NCBI GenBank assembly: GCA_020442225.1
Contig: JAGRKR010000159.1
Span: forward strand, 1 to 5,970
Source of the DNA: Hyphomicrobiaceae bacterium
Lineage (GTDB): Bacteria; Pseudomonadota; Alphaproteobacteria; Rhizobiales; Hyphomicrobiaceae
Direction of reading: 5' to 3'
DNA length: 5,970 bases
The notes under the pieces were generated by a model. The model worked only from the letters and a program-made list of their open reading frames with translations, did not search any database and was not told the DNA's origin. The first letter of the stretch is position 1. Every line of letters starts with the position of its first letter. This document shows positions 5,065 through 5,970 of the stretch, piece after piece. Position numbers and translations under genes: made by a program.

Positions 5065-5970
5065 TCAAGCGCTGGCCGAGCGCGCAGCGGCGCGCGACAT
5101 GATCTGGGCCGCGATGACCACCACGGCGCAGGCCACCCCCAACAGGTCCGTGTAGATGCCCGGCTTGATCAGGAAAACCGCGGCCGCCACCATCAGCACG
5201 CGCTGCCACCAAGGGGCGTGCGTCAGCAGGTATCCGTGCAAGCCTGCCGCCAGCAGGATGACGCCGCAGATCGCCGTCACCGTCGTGGTCACAATGGTGA
5301 CGGGTTCGCCGATCAGCAGCAGCGACGGACCGAACACGAACATGAACGGGATGATGTAGCCCGTCAGTCCGAGCTTGACCGCCGCCCAGCCGGATTCCCA
5401 CAGCCCGGCCCCGGAGAGGCCGTTCGCGGCATAGACGGCCAGCGCCACCGGCGGCGTGATGGCCGAGAGGATGGCGAAGTAGAACACGAACATGTGCGCC
5501 GCCTCGACCGACACACCGAGCTTGACCACGGCCGGCACCAGCAGAGCCACCTGCATGATGTAGGCCGGCGTCGTCGGCATGCCCATGCCCAGCACGATAC
5601 CCGCCAGCATTGTCAGGATCAGCGCCAGGATGAGCGAATTCTGCGAGAGCTTGAGCACGAAGGCGGTGAAGTCGATGCCAAGACCCGTCAGCGCGATCAC
5701 GCCGATGACGATCCCGGCGCAGCCGCAGGCGAGCGCCACGGCGACGGCGTTGCGCGCGCCATCGACGAGAGCTGCGGTCATGTTGGCGAAGTTGAGATGA
5801 TGGCGGGTCGACTTGCGCAGCAGCACCGTCGGAAACACCGCGGCGATGCCACACAGCGCGGAGAACGGTGCGCTGAACCCCGAGACGAGAACACCGATGA
5901 TGACCGCCAGCGGGATGAAGAGATGGCCCTGCTCCCTGAGCGTGACGCTGAGCGAGGGCAGCTCCGAGCG
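5065..5970 (-). CDS. Fused TRAP transporter permease (DctQM type), C-terminal part
   Basis: This is the C-terminal 301 residues of a sodium-driven TRAP permease of the fused, many-helix type that normally works with a TAXI-type periplasmic binding protein to import carboxylates. The frame is open through the right edge, so the N-terminal half lies outside the window. A GTG at 5838 is internal, because clear family sequence (REQGHLFIPLAVIIG, like the HHFIPL segment) precedes it. Diagnostic motifs are LTGLGIDF, LGMGMPTTPAYI (about 127-138 of the visible part) and AHMFVFYFAILSAITPPVALA (about 158-178). Several hydrophobic segments of membrane-helix length follow, ending in a short basic tail (SRAAARSASA). 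The later helices around 220-245 are outside the core large-subunit domain but are common in fused permeases. Its binding protein is not in the window. It ends 46 bases from the convergent GST gene. Confidence 0.93.
   Translation of the reverse strand, partial: RSELPSLSVTLREQGHLFIPLAVIIGVLVSGFSAPFSALCGIAAVFPTVLLRKSTRHHLNFANMTAALVDGARNAVAVALACGCAGIVIGVIALTGLGIDFTAFVLKLSQNSLILALILTMLAGIVLGMGMPTTPAYIMQVALLVPAVVKLGVSVEAAHMFVFYFAILSAITPPVALAVYAANGLSGAGLWESGWAAVKLGLTGYIIPFMFVFGPSLLLIGEPVTIVTTTVTAICGVILLAAGLHGYLLTHAPWWQRVLMVAAAVFLIKPGIYTDLLGVACAVVVIAAQIMSRAAARSASA

Noticed and set aside
4328..5155. A plus-strand open frame of 275 codons overlapping the GST gene in another frame
   Set aside because: Arg/Gly-rich shadow translation; the GST frame has the family motifs, a good ribosome binding site and normal length.
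5015..5854. A minus-strand open frame of 279 codons overlapping the TRAP permease in another frame
   Set aside because: His/Arg/Gly-rich translation typical of an out-of-frame read through a membrane protein gene; the permease frame carries LGMGMPTT and SAITPPVALA motifs.
1..5970. Mobile elements, tRNA or rRNA genes, CRISPR arrays, phage or toxin-antitoxin genes
   Set aside because: None seen: no terminal inverted repeats with a transposase, no spaced direct repeats, no cloverleaf-like sequence, and nearly all DNA is taken up by metabolic and transport genes of uniform composition.

Overview
The window reads as high-GC proteobacterial chromosome. My guess is an alphaproteobacterium, or possibly a betaproteobacterium, because it combines a Bug/TctC periplasmic binding protein, a fused TRAP permease, a PaaI-type thioesterase, a zeta-class GST and an enolase-superfamily enzyme, all with strongly GC-rich third codon positions. 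The genus cannot be fixed from the sequence. Six protein genes fill almost the whole window. I see no RNA gene, insertion sequence, CRISPR array or integration site.

Layout, left to right: (1) a minus-strand FAD-binding oxidase of the GlcD / D-2-hydroxyglutarate dehydrogenase type, starting at 1432 and leaving the window only a few codons before its end; (2) a divergent small PaaI-type hotdog thioesterase (1491-1952, plus), whose start lies 58 bases from that of the oxidase; (3) a minus-strand pair made of a TctC/Bug solute-binding protein (4236 down to 3223) followed by a mandelate racemase / muconate lactonizing enzyme family protein (3126 down to 2020), separated by 96 bases that hold a GC-rich hairpin and a short open stretch ending in an ATGA overlap; (4) a divergent zeta-class GST / maleylacetoacetate (maleylpyruvate) isomerase-like protein (4371-5018, plus); (5) the C-terminal 301 residues of a fused TRAP permease on the minus strand, which enters from beyond the right edge and stops at 5065.

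Functionally this looks like an accessory organic-acid catabolism neighbourhood. A periplasmic binding protein and a TRAP permease would capture and import carboxylates, an enolase-superfamily enzyme would isomerise, epimerise or dehydrate an acid, an FAD enzyme would oxidise a D-2-hydroxy acid, and a thioesterase and GST-type isomerase would act on CoA esters or unsaturated diacids. Only the binding protein / enolase-superfamily pair has operon-like evidence. That the rest forms one pathway is inference from proximity, and the alternating strands argue for at least four transcription units. I found no convincing previously undescribed system. The points most worth a second look are the gap between the binding protein and the enolase-superfamily gene, the unusual active-site and helix motifs of the GST, and the orphan status of the binding protein.
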